Positions 16,740 through 26,013 of a stretch of DNA of 64,000 nucleotides are shown piece after piece; the stretch's first letter is position 1, and each line of letters opens with the position of its first letter. Both the position numbers and the translations under genes were made by a program. Below the pieces are notes generated by a model. That model saw nothing but the letters and a program-made list of their open reading frames with translations. It did not search any database and was not told the DNA's origin. The DNA is taken from the NCBI GenBank assembly GCA_965237485.1, contig CBDEFQ010000009.1, positions 620,001 to 684,000 of the forward strand, read 5' to 3'. This stretch comes from JAAELZ01 sp965237485. Its GTDB lineage: Bacteria; Pseudomonadota; Gammaproteobacteria; Arenicellales; Poriferihabitantaceae.

Positions 16740-18463
16740 CAGATCTCTCCCTTAATTGGTCTTTTAGTACTCGGGTGCAACACCATCTCTGCATGGCCAG
16801 CCCCTCCTGGAATCATCGGAAAAACATTTTCTGCTTGATCGGTAACAATATCCATAAATACCAAACGATCTTTGAGCGCAAACGCATCTGCCAGCACTCC
16901 TTTGACATCTTCTGGCTTTTCGACAAGCATACCCACATGACCAAAACTTTCTGCTAACTTGACGAAATCAGGCAAAGAATCCATATAACTGTGCGAATAA
17001 CGGCGCTCGTAAATAAATTCCTGCCATTGGCGCACCATGCCTAAGTAACGGTTATTAAGGCACAAAACTTTAACTGGCAAGGAATATTGCAAACAAGTTG
17101 CCAGTTCTTGGATGCACATCAATATACTGCCATCCCCAGTAACGCAGGCCACTTGCGCATCGGGATGCCCAAACTGCGCACCCATCGCGGCGGGCAAACC
17201 AAAACCCATGGTGCCTAAACCGCCCGAGTTAAGCCATTTTCGCGGCTCTTTAAAATCATAGTATTGCGCAGCCCACATTTGGTGCTGGCCGACGTCTGAC
17301 GCAATATAGGCATCACCACCGGTGACTTCATATAAGTCTTTAATGACTTGTTGTGGCTTAATGAGTGTATCGCTTAGATCAAACTCTAAACAATTTATCG
17401 AGCGCCAGTCATTTATCTGCGCCCACCAATCTTTAGTTCGCTCTGGATCAAGCGCAGGCATTTCCTTAGATACATCCAACATCTGCGTCATCACGACTTT
17501 AACATCGCCGACTATGGGCACATCCACCTTGCGATTTTTACCAATTGACGCGGGGTCGATATCAATTTGCACTACCCTAGCTTTTGGCGCGAATTTAGTT
17601 AAATCTCCGGTGATGCGGTCATCAAATCGAGCGCCCACCGCAAAGATCAAATCCGCTTCGTGCATGGCCATATTGGCCTCAAAGGTGCCGTGCATACCCA
17701 ACATGCCTATAAATTGTTCATCGGGTGCGGGGTAGGCACCTAAAGCCATAAGTGTTTGGGTGATTGGCAAACCAGTAGATTTAACCCATTGGGTTAGCTC
17801 AACCGAGGCATTGGATAATATCGCTCCGCCGCCAACGTAAATAATTGGGCGTTGCGCCTGCGCCAATAATGCGAGACCTTTTCGTATCTGACGCTCATTA
17901 CCTTTAACGATCGGCTGATAAGAACGAATAGATACAGACTCTGGATAATGATAATGCGCTTTATGCGCAGTTACATCTTTAGGTATGTCAACCAACACCG
18001 GACCGGGGCGTCCCGTTTCAGCGATATGAAAAGCGCGCTTTAAAGTCTCGGCCAGTTCATTGACGTTTTTCACCATAAAGTTATGCTTTACGCAAGGCCG
18101 CGTAATGCCTACGGTATCGGCCTCTTGAAACGCGTCAGAACCGATAAGTGGACTAGGCACTTGCGCAGTAATCACCACCATTGGGATTGAATCCATAAAG
18201 GCTGTCGCGATACCCGTAACCGCATTAGTAGCGCCAGGGCCGGAAGTCACCAATACCACACCCGTTTTACCAGTGGCACGCGTGTAACCGTCAGCAATGT
18301 GCGTTGCGCCTTGTTCGTGGCGAGTTAATATATGCTTGATATGCTCATGGTTATATATTGCGTCATAGATGTGCAGTGCCGCACCACCCGGATAACCGTA
18401 AACAAACTCCACGCCTTCGTCGTGCAAACTTTGCACAACAATCTCAGCACCAGTGAGTTCCAC
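16739..18463 (-). CDS. ilvI: Acetolactate synthase large subunit
   Basis: A 574-residue ThDP-, FAD- and Mg-dependent catalytic subunit of the first common step of branched-chain amino-acid synthesis. Visible: the N-terminal ThDP glutamate in GYPGGAALHIYDA...HEQGATHIADGYTRATG; the central FAD-binding part (GMLGMHGTFEANMAM); and the C-terminal ThDP/Mg motif GDGSILMCIQELATCLQY...NNRYLGMVRQWQ. It pairs with ilvH downstream. The 302-bp divergent gap to asd (18464-18765) shows no convincing leader peptide or attenuator. Confidence 0.96.
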   Translation of the reverse strand: MELTGAEIVVQSLHDEGVEFVYGYPGGAALHIYDAIYNHEHIKHILTRHEQGATHIADGYTRATGKTGVVLVTSGPGATNAVTGIATAFMDSIPMVVITAQVPSPLIGSDAFQEADTVGITRPCVKHNFMVKNVNELAETLKRAFHIAETGRPGPVLVDIPKDVTAHKAHYHYPESVSIRSYQPIVKGNERQIRKGLALLAQAQRPIIYVGGGAILSNASVELTQWVKSTGLPITQTLMALGAYPAPDEQFIGMLGMHGTFEANMAMHEADLIFAVGARFDDRITGDLTKFAPKARVVQIDIDPASIGKNRKVDVPIVGDVKVVMTQMLDVSKEMPALDPERTKDWWAQINDWRSINCLEFDLSDTLIKPQQVIKDLYEVTGGDAYIASDVGQHQMWAAQYYDFKEPRKWLNSGGLGTMGFGLPAAMGAQFGHPDAQVACVTGDGSILMCIQELATCLQYSLPVKVLCLNNRYLGMVRQWQEFIYERRYSHSYMDSLPDFVKLAESFGHVGMLVEKPEDVKGVLADAFALKDRLVFMDIVTDQAENVFPMIPGGAGHAEMVLHPSTKRPIKGEI

Positions 18464-18727
18464 TAAAAACCTCTTAAATATTTAAACAATGTATGAATCA
18501 AGCAATGAGAATCATCACCTAGCTCTAGTTAACCCAAATCACGCCCTAGTATGCCATGGGGTAGAATGACGAAAACACGCTATTAAAGGGCGTTTTTACC
18601 TTAAATAAGCACGAACATCAATGCCACATTGGAAGCAAAGCTAAATAAATCCGAAATAGTGTGCAGTTGACTTGTTTATTGAACGATTTTTAATGTTTTG
18701 TATGGATATTTTTAAAAGTCATTTGGC

Positions 18728-18733
18728 TATAAT
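18728..18733 (+). promoter_or_regulatory. Likely -10 box of asd
   Basis: A perfect TATAAT lies 33 bp upstream of the asd ATG. The -35 region at 17-bp spacing is a poor match, so activation or a weak promoter is possible. A TTGACT at about 18668 belongs to no well-spaced -10. Confidence 0.45.
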
Positions 18734-18765
18734 CGGGGTCGATTGTTAACCTAGTAATGAGCTAA

Positions 18766-19893
18766 ATGGCTGTAAAAAGAGTGGGCTTCGTCGGTTGGCG
18801 CGGTATGGTTGGTTCCGTGCTGATACAACGCATGCAAGAAGAAGGCGATTTTGCGTTAATTGATGAACCAGAATTTTATACGACTTCGCAGGTTGGGCAA
18901 GCTGGGCCCGACATCGGAAAGACCACGGCACCACTTAAAGATGCTATGGATATTGCGTCGCTCAGCCAACTTGACGTAATCGTTACCTGCCAAGGTGGCG
19001 ATTACACCTCGACCATACACAGCGAACTAATTAAGCAAGATTGGGAAGGCTATTGGATAGACGCCGCCTCTACTCTAAGAATGGACGATGATGCGATTAT
19101 TGTGTTAGACCCTGTTAACCTTTCGGTTATTGAGTGCGGATTAGATAGCGGGGTTAAAAAAAAGCTAATCGGCGGAAACTGCACCGTTAGTCTGATGCTG
19201 ATGGGCCTCGGCGGTTTGTTTAACGCCGGCGCGATTGAGTGGATGACGGCAATGACTTACCAAGCGGCTTCAGGATCAGGTGCAAAACATATGCGCGAAC
19301 TGATTGTGCAAATGGGCGAGATTAATTCGGCAACGGCTGATTTACTGGCAAACCCTGCAAGCGGCATTTTACAAATCGACCAAGCCGTCACCGACACTTT
19401 GCACTCAAAAGAATTTTCGGTCGATAACTGGAAAGTCCCACTAGCTGGGAGCCTTATTCCATGGATCGACAGTGATTTAGATAATGGTGTCAGCAGAGAG
19501 GAATGGAAAGCACCAGCAGAAACCAACAAAATTTTAGGCCATCAGGATGACGCACTGATTCCTATCGATGGCCTATGCGTGCGTATCGGTGCGATGCGTT
19601 GCCACGCACAAGCAGTAACCATTAAGCTTAAGCAAGATATACCACTCGATGAAATCGAAGCCATGCTTGGCGAAGAAAATGAATGGGTAGAGATAATCGC
19701 AAACCAAAGCGCGCCGTCGCAACAAAAATTAACACCGGCTTATGCAACCGGCACCAGGAAGATACCCGTTGGCCGTTTACGAAAAATGCAAATGGGTGGC
19801 CAATATTTAAGCGCGTTTACGGTTGGAGACCAACTACTATGGGGTGCAGCTGAACCTTTGCGCCGCGTGCTACGCATTTTACTTGAGCGTTAG
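18766..19893 (+). CDS. asd: Aspartate-semialdehyde dehydrogenase
   Basis: A 375-residue NADPH-dependent enzyme that makes aspartate semialdehyde for lysine, methionine, threonine and diaminopimelate synthesis. VGFVGWRGMVGSVL is the enteric-type NADP-binding motif; the catalytic cysteine is in IGGNCTVSLMLMGLGG near residue 135; the acceptor histidine lies in VRIGAMRCHAQA. The GWRGMVGSVL motif and the length put it in the gammaproteobacterial (E. coli-like) class. Confidence 0.96.
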   Translation: MAVKRVGFVGWRGMVGSVLIQRMQEEGDFALIDEPEFYTTSQVGQAGPDIGKTTAPLKDAMDIASLSQLDVIVTCQGGDYTSTIHSELIKQDWEGYWIDAASTLRMDDDAIIVLDPVNLSVIECGLDSGVKKKLIGGNCTVSLMLMGLGGLFNAGAIEWMTAMTYQAASGSGAKHMRELIVQMGEINSATADLLANPASGILQIDQAVTDTLHSKEFSVDNWKVPLAGSLIPWIDSDLDNGVSREEWKAPAETNKILGHQDDALIPIDGLCVRIGAMRCHAQAVTIKLKQDIPLDEIEAMLGEENEWVEIIANQSAPSQQKLTPAYATGTRKIPVGRLRKMQMGGQYLSAFTVGDQLLWGAAEPLRRVLRILLER

Positions 19894-19939
19894 GCACTAA
19901 CTTTGCTTCTCGCGCTTGTGAAATCATATCGACCTTCCC

Positions 19940-20617
19940 ATGTTTGTTAGAGTATTTTTTGCCCTAATTGCCTTGGTCGCCATCATGGCGTTTATCGCTT
20001 GGTATTCAAAAGCCAGCGACCAGCAACGCAATGATTCTCTAAAAAATATTTTGCTCTATGGTTTAGGCATTGCTCTTTTACTATTAGTGGTGTTGGGGAA
20101 GATCCCCGCTCTGTTTGCGCTCATTTCTGCGGCAATTCCTTTTTATCGCCGCATCATGACCTTTAAAGGCTTATTTAACATTTTTGGCCGTAGCATTGGG
20201 CCCACTACCATGACAACTAAATGGTTGGTGGTGCAGTATAATTTTGCTAACAAACAATTAGATGCGAAGGTGACTCAAGGAGAGTTTGCAGGCAAGCAAT
20301 TAAGTCAGCTTGATGATAAGCAACTACAAATTCTGATCGCTGCGTGTAAAGAAGACTTGCAAAGTCGTGCGGCGATTCATGCTTTTTTGGCACTGCAACA
20401 CCGCGCCAGCTCCAGTAACAGCGGGGGAAATGTAGAGGCTTCTAGCACCATCACCAAACAACAGGCGTACGAGATCTTGGGCTTGGATGCCAATGCCACT
20501 GCCCAAGACATCAAAAAAGCGCATAAACGGTTGATGCAGAAACTCCACCCTGATAGAGGTGGTTCAACCTATCTAGCTGCGCAAATTAACGCGGCTAAAG
20601 ATACGCTGCTTAGTTAA
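19940..20617 (+). CDS. Membrane-anchored J-domain protein
   Basis: A 225-residue protein with two N-terminal hydrophobic segments (about 2-20 and 36-60), a variable middle (KLDAKVTQGEFAG...SQLDDKQLQILIAAC), and a C-terminal J domain (KQQAYEILGLDANATAQDIKKAHKRLMQ...) whose HPD tripeptide is at 203-205. J domains stimulate Hsp70 ATPase. The C-terminal position and membrane anchor resemble the Tim14/Pam18-like DnaJ proteins of proteobacteria. The next gene, a PBP, starts on the base after its stop codon, so they are almost certainly co-translated. Confidence 0.85.
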   Translation: MFVRVFFALIALVAIMAFIAWYSKASDQQRNDSLKNILLYGLGIALLLLVVLGKIPALFALISAAIPFYRRIMTFKGLFNIFGRSIGPTTMTTKWLVVQYNFANKQLDAKVTQGEFAGKQLSQLDDKQLQILIAACKEDLQSRAAIHAFLALQHRASSSNSGGNVEASSTITKQQAYEILGLDANATAQDIKKAHKRLMQKLHPDRGGSTYLAAQINAAKDTLLS

Positions 20618-21904
20618 ATGTTCCGAAAACGCGGCCGTTTCGACCAAAGTGTCCCGCTGTATGCGTATAACGCACCCAAAAACCGCGCACTAAAATGGGT
20701 TGCATTTTCTGGCCTTCTTGTCGGCGCTCTTTTCTTGATCGCCAAACAATGGCAGCCCGGCGGCCCTAATGATCAGAAACCCACCTACAAGGTAAGCACT
20801 CAGGTTTCTAGTCAAACGATTAATAAAACGCTGTTAAGGGAACAGTTAACGCCCTTTATTCACCAAGGGAAATACCCTTCGCAAATACGCTATAAGGAAC
20901 ATGTACTAGACATCAGTTACACCTTGGATAACAACTTACAAAGCTGGATAAAGCAACGCTTAAAACGCTATAACCCTGATTACGTGAGCTTCGTCGCACT
21001 TGAACCACAAACAGGTAAAATATTAGCGATGGCCTCTTCACGTAGAGATGATGCGCCGAGCAGTGAACTGCCTTTTAAAGCCACCTACCCCGGCGCGTCA
21101 ACATTCAAACTGATCACCGCAGTCGCTGCAATTGAAGAAGGTATCGCCACGCCAAATACGTCGTATTCTTTCAACGGAAAGTCAACGTCTCTTTATAAAT
21201 CCCAAGTCTTTAATACCACCCGTAACAAATGGACCCGGGACATGGACCTCACCACCGCATTCGCAAAATCTGTAAACCCGATATTTGGTCGGATAGGGGC
21301 TAAACAATTAGGCGCAAAGAAATTAGGCTATTACGCCGAAAAGTTCGGGTACAACGCTCAATTTACATCTGATTTTGATTTCGACAATGGCAACGTGAAT
21401 ATTGACCCTAACGATGAATGGCAAGTAGTGGAAGCGGCATCAGGTTATACCCGCGCCAACACGCTTAGCCCCGTACACGGTGCGGCTATTGCAGCAAGCA
21501 TCATAAACGGCGGCTTATTAATTCCGCCTTCTCTGGTTGAATCGGTACATAGTTCTTCAGGTAAAACCGTGTATAAATCTTCCCCGCCTGCGATAAAGGT
21601 AGTGAGCGACAACACTGCTAAGGCAATGCAAAAGTTAATGCAAGCTACGGTTAAAATTGGTTCGGGCCGTAAAACGTTTCGGAAGATATTCTCCCAAAAA
21701 GCCTATGACGGCATCAAGGTAGGCGCTAAAACGGGACACTTACGGGGAGAAACCCCAAAAGGCAACTATGATTGGGTTATTGGTTATGGTGAGCATGGGG
21801 GCAAACAGCTTGCCTTTGCAATCATGTGCGTTAATAAAGAAAAGTGGTACGTAAAATCTGGCGATTTGGCGCGAGAAGCGTTAGAGTTTTACTTTAAGCC
21901 CTAA
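20618..21904 (+). CDS. Penicillin-binding protein, transpeptidase domain only
   Basis: A 428-residue membrane-anchored protein (hydrophobic segment 27-42) with a single penicillin-binding transpeptidase domain. The three active-site motifs are complete: STFK (161-164), SVN (218-220) and KTG (371-373). There is no glycosyltransferase 51 domain and no typical PBP2/PBP3 dimerisation domain, so the N-terminal part (about 50-120) is short. Homologues of this size are usually annotated simply as penicillin-binding protein. It presumably cross-links or remodels peptidoglycan in the periplasm. It directly follows the J-domain gene, ATG abutting TAA. Confidence 0.88.
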   Translation: MFRKRGRFDQSVPLYAYNAPKNRALKWVAFSGLLVGALFLIAKQWQPGGPNDQKPTYKVSTQVSSQTINKTLLREQLTPFIHQGKYPSQIRYKEHVLDISYTLDNNLQSWIKQRLKRYNPDYVSFVALEPQTGKILAMASSRRDDAPSSELPFKATYPGASTFKLITAVAAIEEGIATPNTSYSFNGKSTSLYKSQVFNTTRNKWTRDMDLTTAFAKSVNPIFGRIGAKQLGAKKLGYYAEKFGYNAQFTSDFDFDNGNVNIDPNDEWQVVEAASGYTRANTLSPVHGAAIAASIINGGLLIPPSLVESVHSSSGKTVYKSSPPAIKVVSDNTAKAMQKLMQATVKIGSGRKTFRKIFSQKAYDGIKVGAKTGHLRGETPKGNYDWVIGYGEHGGKQLAFAIMCVNKEKWYVKSGDLAREALEFYFKP

Positions 21905-21940
21905 CCTGCAAAACAGTGAAAAGCCCGTGTTGAATTTGAT

Positions 21941-22825
21941 ATGAAACAATATTTAGAGGCTGTCCAAACAGCGATAGACAAAGGCACGCGCAAACATAAC
22001 CGTACTGGAGTAGACACCCTTTCTACGTTCAATATCAATTACAGCATTGATGTTAGCGCGGGCTTCCCTTTGCTGACCACTAAGGAAATATCGTGGAAAA
22101 ACATAGTGATAGAGAATCTTTGGTTCTTATCTGGAAGTACTGATATACGCTTGCTACGAAAACACGGTTGTAAATTTTGGGACCCATGGTCAGACCCAAT
22201 AACCTCTAAAGTACCCAGCGCTTACGGTAATTTTTGGCGGCACTTCCCCACCAGCAATGCGCAAGGAGAGCAATCCCTTAACGATCAAATTGTTTACGTG
22301 ATAAAGGAATTGCAAAGCAACCCAATGAGCCGCCGTCTAGTGGTATCTGCTTGGTCACCCGGAAACGCACAAACTAGCGCACTGCCGCCCTGCCATGCAT
22401 TTTGGGTGCTCAACGCCCAAAATGACGTGCAAGGCGTACCGCGTCTATGCCTACACCTTACCCAACGCAGTGCGGATATTGCATTGGGCGTGCCGTACAA
22501 TATCGCTGGCTACGCTTTTTTACTCGAGCTAATTGCCAAGTTTACGGGTATGCAAGTCGGCGAATTAGGCCACACATTGATCGATGCCCACATTTATACC
22601 AGCAAAGCAGACGGTTCAATGGCTGATTACGATCATATCCCAGGTTTGAAAAAGCAATTACTACGCGAACCACGCGCTTTGCCAAGTCTGTCAATTAGTG
22701 AGCACATTAACAATATTGACGATATCCATTCCTTGCTGGAACTTGATACCGCAGAGATCATGCAGCACTTTGTGCTCGATGGTTACAACCCACACCCAAA
22801 GCTGAACTTCAAGGTGGCAGTATGA
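21941..22825 (+). CDS. thyA: Thymidylate synthase
   Basis: A 294-residue enzyme that methylates dUMP to dTMP with methylene-tetrahydrofolate. The catalytic cysteine C151 sits in ALPPCHAFW; RRLVVSAWSP carries the phosphate-binding arginines; LTQRSADIALGVPYNIAGYA and GHTLIDAHIYTSK complete the signature. It overlaps folA by 4 bp (ATGA), coupling dTMP synthesis to recycling of the dihydrofolate it produces. Confidence 0.97.
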   Translation: MKQYLEAVQTAIDKGTRKHNRTGVDTLSTFNINYSIDVSAGFPLLTTKEISWKNIVIENLWFLSGSTDIRLLRKHGCKFWDPWSDPITSKVPSAYGNFWRHFPTSNAQGEQSLNDQIVYVIKELQSNPMSRRLVVSAWSPGNAQTSALPPCHAFWVLNAQNDVQGVPRLCLHLTQRSADIALGVPYNIAGYAFLLELIAKFTGMQVGELGHTLIDAHIYTSKADGSMADYDHIPGLKKQLLREPRALPSLSISEHINNIDDIHSLLELDTAEIMQHFVLDGYNPHPKLNFKVAV

Positions 22826-23340
22826 GGATTATCGGCGCCATCGCGGCAATGACCAAAGGCCGCGTTGTTGGCTCGCAAAACGCTATCCCCTGGCACTATA
22901 GTGAAGATTTCAAACGTTTTAAACGCATCACACTCGGCAGCACTTTGATCATGGGTAGAAATACTTGGGAGTCGGTAGGCAGTAAACCGCTACCTAAACG
23001 CCGAAACATTGTGATTAGCCGTAAAGGGGTGAAAGGAGTAGAAAGCTACAAATTAATCGATGAAGCATTTGCTGCAGTTGAGGATGATGGTGATGTTTGG
23101 GTTATCGGCGGTGGTCAGATTTATCGAGAAACTTTGCGCCGATGCAATTTACTGGACATCACCACCGTGCCCGATGATATAGACCCCGAAAATTCGGTAT
23201 TATTTCCTCACATTGATTCGAATCACTGGTTTGGCGGCCCTAAGCGCCCGCTGACAACTGACCCTAGACTTAGTTGCCAGCGCTTTATTCTCGAAGGGAG
23301 CAAACAACTTCCTGAAATGCAGTCTCTACTAGAAGTCTAA
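22822..23340 (+). CDS. folA: Dihydrofolate reductase
   Basis: A 172-residue enzyme that reduces dihydrofolate with NADPH. IGAIAAMTKGRVVGSQNAIPWHYSEDFKRFKRIT contains the substrate-binding acidic residue and Trp; LIMGRNTWESVG is the cofactor-loop motif; WVIGGGQIYRETL is the NADPH glycine motif. It overlaps thyA upstream by 4 bp and the following small gene by 1 bp. Confidence 0.96.
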   Translation: MRIIGAIAAMTKGRVVGSQNAIPWHYSEDFKRFKRITLGSTLIMGRNTWESVGSKPLPKRRNIVISRKGVKGVESYKLIDEAFAAVEDDGDVWVIGGGQIYRETLRRCNLLDITTVPDDIDPENSVLFPHIDSNHWFGGPKRPLTTDPRLSCQRFILEGSKQLPEMQSLLEV

Positions 23341-23699
23341 TGCCGCTGCTGTTTCGATTGCGCACTGTCCCCGAAGACGAAGCCAATGAAGTGCGTGAAT
23401 TACTCTCCAGCCACGACCTAATCTTTCGTGAAACCAGTGGCGGGTTTTTAGGTTTAGGCACTGCAGCAATCTGGATAGATGGGGATGCCCAGTTTGCTAA
23501 AGCCCAGTCTTTGCTAAGCGGATACCAACAAAATAGATTTGAGCAAGCACGCTCTCAGTATCACGAAGACAAACGCAGCGGTAATAATGAAACGCTTTGG
23601 CACAGTTTTAAACGTCAACCGACCCAATTCGTGGTTTACATATTGATTGCACTGCTTATTATCTATTTCAGCACTAAACCTTTTTTCGGTTTAACTTAG
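23340..23699 (+). CDS. DUF6164 family membrane protein
   Basis: A 119-residue protein with a soluble N-terminal part (LLFRLRTVPEDEANEVRELLSSHDLIFRET...) and one C-terminal membrane helix (FVVYILIALLIIYFS, about 97-111). The pattern of EVRELL followed by AIWI and a C-terminal anchor is that of the uncharacterised gammaproteobacterial DUF6164 family. The start overlaps the folA stop by 1 bp, so it is likely expressed with thyA-folA. Function unknown. Confidence 0.7.
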   Translation: MPLLFRLRTVPEDEANEVRELLSSHDLIFRETSGGFLGLGTAAIWIDGDAQFAKAQSLLSGYQQNRFEQARSQYHEDKRSGNNETLWHSFKRQPTQFVVYILIALLIIYFSTKPFFGLT

Positions 23700-23717
23700 T
23701 CCTTCCTAATATTAAGT

Positions 23718-24617
23718 ATGTCAAAATCAATTCACAACTCTGAAGTTCAATACGGTGTTTCAAGCATGGTCTCACCATTAAAACGCGTGGCCATGCGCAA
23801 GCCGGGAAAGGCCTTGCTTAACGCAGACTCCCAGCGGTGGCACTATGCAAAGCAGCTTGACCCTGCAAAATTACTACAGCAATACAATCAATTTACCGAT
23901 CTAGTCAATCAGGCAGGTTGCGAAATTATTTGGATGAATGAAGATGAAGATGATTTGGCGGATTCGGTATTTACATATGACCCTTCATTTATAACGCCAG
24001 CGGGTGCCATTATTTTGCGTCCAGGCAAAGCCTTACGCCGCGGTGAAACTGACTTACACGCTGAATTTTATATTGAGCAAGGCATTCCCATCATTGGCGA
24101 AATCAGCGCACACGCTACATTCGAAGGTGGCGACTGCTTTTGGTTAAACGCCAATACCTTAGCGGTAGGCCGCGGCTTTCGTACCGACAGTCTAGGCATT
24201 AGCCAAATTAAAGAGATATTAGAACCACAAAATATACAAGTATTAGATTTTGATCTACCTGTTTATAAGGGCGGCGAAGCTTGTTTACATTTGATGTCCG
24301 TTGTCAGCCCGCTTTATGAGCAAACCGCGTTGGTGTATGCGCCGCTTATGCCCACTGCTTTATATCAATTGATGTTAGAAATGAACTATATGCTTATCGA
24401 AGCTCCACAAAATGAATTCGAAGCAAGTTTAGGGCTCAACTTAAACGTTCTGGCGACTGCGCCAAAGCAATGCATCGCAGTGGAAGGCTTTACTAAAACC
24501 CAAATGCTAATGCGCGATGCTGGCTGTGAAGTAAGCACGTTTACGGCGGATGAGCTGTGCATCCCCTGTGAAGGTGGGCCTACCTGCATGACGAGGCCTA
24601 TCTATCGAGCTGGTTAA
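23718..24617 (+). CDS. Dimethylarginine dimethylaminohydrolase-like amidinotransferase-family protein
   Basis: A 299-residue member of the guanidino-group-modifying (pentein) superfamily. Features: DSVFTYDPSFITPAGAII (substrate Asp/Phe region), HATFEGGDCFWLNANTLAVGRGFRT (catalytic Glu/Asp region), GGEACLHLMSVVSPLY (catalytic His) and the nucleophile C290 in EGGPTCMTRPIYR at the C-terminus. Such proteins hydrolyse methylated arginines or related guanidino compounds; the exact substrate is not clear from sequence. It is 18 bp downstream of DUF6164 on the same strand. Confidence 0.82.
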   Translation: MSKSIHNSEVQYGVSSMVSPLKRVAMRKPGKALLNADSQRWHYAKQLDPAKLLQQYNQFTDLVNQAGCEIIWMNEDEDDLADSVFTYDPSFITPAGAIILRPGKALRRGETDLHAEFYIEQGIPIIGEISAHATFEGGDCFWLNANTLAVGRGFRTDSLGISQIKEILEPQNIQVLDFDLPVYKGGEACLHLMSVVSPLYEQTALVYAPLMPTALYQLMLEMNYMLIEAPQNEFEASLGLNLNVLATAPKQCIAVEGFTKTQMLMRDAGCEVSTFTADELCIPCEGGPTCMTRPIYRAG

Positions 24618-24980
24618 GGTATAAACCTCCAAACTATTAGCTAAGCACAAATTTATAGTAAGATCGCTGTGCGGGGTTGTCGAACTCGCTAACCACTATA
24701 CAAAGGGCAGAAGGCATGCACTTTTTATATAAGTATGATTCCCAAAGCCTGGTCCAGAGCCACTGGGCGCGGTGCTGACTGTGAGCGATGGCTTATTGGG
24801 TATTTCACGCGCCGGAACCTAACCCTGTATCCCCTAAGCTAAATGGAGGTGAACCGGCAATTACGTTCAGTCTTGTGTTTTTATTTGTTGCGTGTCAGGG
24901 CGCTGGCATCTGGAACGTTGATAGATATAGAAAATAAGCTGCGGCCATTATTCTAAAATTTTACCCATTCTTGATTAACT
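24618..24980 (+). other. 363-bp gap with a possible decayed DoxX-like remnant
   Basis: No intact gene. One plus-strand frame around 24840-24940 reads NGGEPAITFSLVFLFVACQG followed by AGIWNVDRYRK, which resembles the C-terminal helix of DoxX-family membrane proteins (G-E-x-P...GxGxxSxD). Stops and shifts interrupt everything upstream. The resemblance is short and could be chance. Confidence 0.3.
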
Positions 24981-25397
24981 ATGCATACCTCCCAAACCCT
25001 AGTTGGAAGTTGCCTGTGTGACGCCGTTAGCTACCGGCTAAGCGCCCATTACAAAGCCTTCTATTTTTGCCATTGTAAGCAATGTCGTAAGCTTACAGGG
25101 TCTTCGTTTGCTTCGAACATCTTGTCAGAGCCTAGTGAGGTGACATGGACTAAAGGTGCAGACAGAGTAAAGCGTTTTGACTTCGCTGGACAAGGCGCTT
25201 ATACACACGTATTTTGTAAACAATGCGGCTCAGCTTTGCCATTTTTAAATGAGAGCGGCTCAACCTTATTTATTCCTGCGGGTAGTGTTGACACCAAAAT
25301 TGAGTTTAGCCCAACTAATAACATATTTTGGGGTGAGCGCGCTGCTTGGCTAGAACCTGGTCTAGCGAGCGAAAAGTGCACGCGGTTTGTAGATTAG
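24981..25397 (+). CDS. GFA/CENP-V domain protein
   Basis: A 138-residue zinc-binding protein of the glutathione-dependent formaldehyde-activating (GFA) superfamily. Metal ligands are visible: GSCLCDAVSY near residue 10, FCHCKQCRKLTGS near residue 30, and HVFCKQCGSALPF near residue 75. Most family members have no proven enzymatic role. It ends 7 bp before the truncated acyl-CoA ligase gene and may have formed an operon with it. Two other GFA genes lie at 30971 and 45727. Confidence 0.88.
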   Translation: MHTSQTLVGSCLCDAVSYRLSAHYKAFYFCHCKQCRKLTGSSFASNILSEPSEVTWTKGADRVKRFDFAGQGAYTHVFCKQCGSALPFLNESGSTLFIPAGSVDTKIEFSPTNNIFWGERAAWLEPGLASEKCTRFVD

Positions 25398-25403
25398 TCT
25401 GAA

Positions 25404-25906
25404 ATGAACAAACCCATTAGCCCAACTGCGCTTGGAAAGTGCCCGGCCAACTTTAGTGCTTTAAATCCAGTTCAATTTTTGCTTCGCTCTGCACAAGTTT
25501 ATCCACGAGGTATTTCCGTTATCTATGGTGACAACCAATTTACTTGGTCTGAAACTCTACGCCGCTGCAAACGCCTTGCGTCGGCACTGCGCGTCGCTGG
25601 AGTAAAACAAGGTGATACGGTCCTCGTTTTTGGCCGAAAACACCCCAGAACTGTATGAGGCTCATTTCGGCGTACCGATGCTTGGTGCAATACTCAACGC
25701 TATAAATTGCCGCCTAGATAGCAATACTATCGCCTATATATTGCAACATAGTGAATCTAAGGTATTGGTCTGTGATAGAGAGTTTTCCAAGGTCGCAAAA
25801 GCCGCTATCGAAACCTTAGTCTCGCCGCCCTTAATCATTGATATCGACGATCCAGCGGCGCCTGATGGCGCACTAATCGGTAATACAGATTACGAGAAAT
25901 TTATAC
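25404..25906 (+). pseudogene. Acyl-CoA synthetase (AMP-binding), truncated by IS21 and frameshifted
   Basis: The first part (PISPTALGKCPANFSALNPV...) runs to ...KQGDTVLVFGRKHPRTV and stops at 25656. Skipping one G after GTTTTT near 25631 continues as AENTPELYEAHFGVPMLGAI, LNAINCRLDSNTIAYILQHSE, SKVLVCDREFS. This is the N-terminus of the fatty-acyl/methylmercaptopropionate-CoA-ligase type of AMP-forming synthetases. Only about 165 of roughly 540 residues remain before the IS21 end at 25907; the AMP-binding core and C-domain are absent from the other side of the IS, so this is a deletion, not a simple insertion. Confidence 0.85.
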
Positions 25907-26013
25907 TGTTGAACAGCGTGCAAAAATGAACAGTTTCGTGGGTGATCAGCGTACAAAACTGAACACCTTTATTGTTAACTGTCTCGGAGCCATTAATCCG
26001 AGGAAACTGTCAA

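Noticed and set aside
18464..18765. Attenuator or leader peptide in front of ilvI
   Set aside because: A weak AAAACACGC/GGGCGTTTT pairing exists, but no peptide rich in Val, Leu or Ile precedes it.
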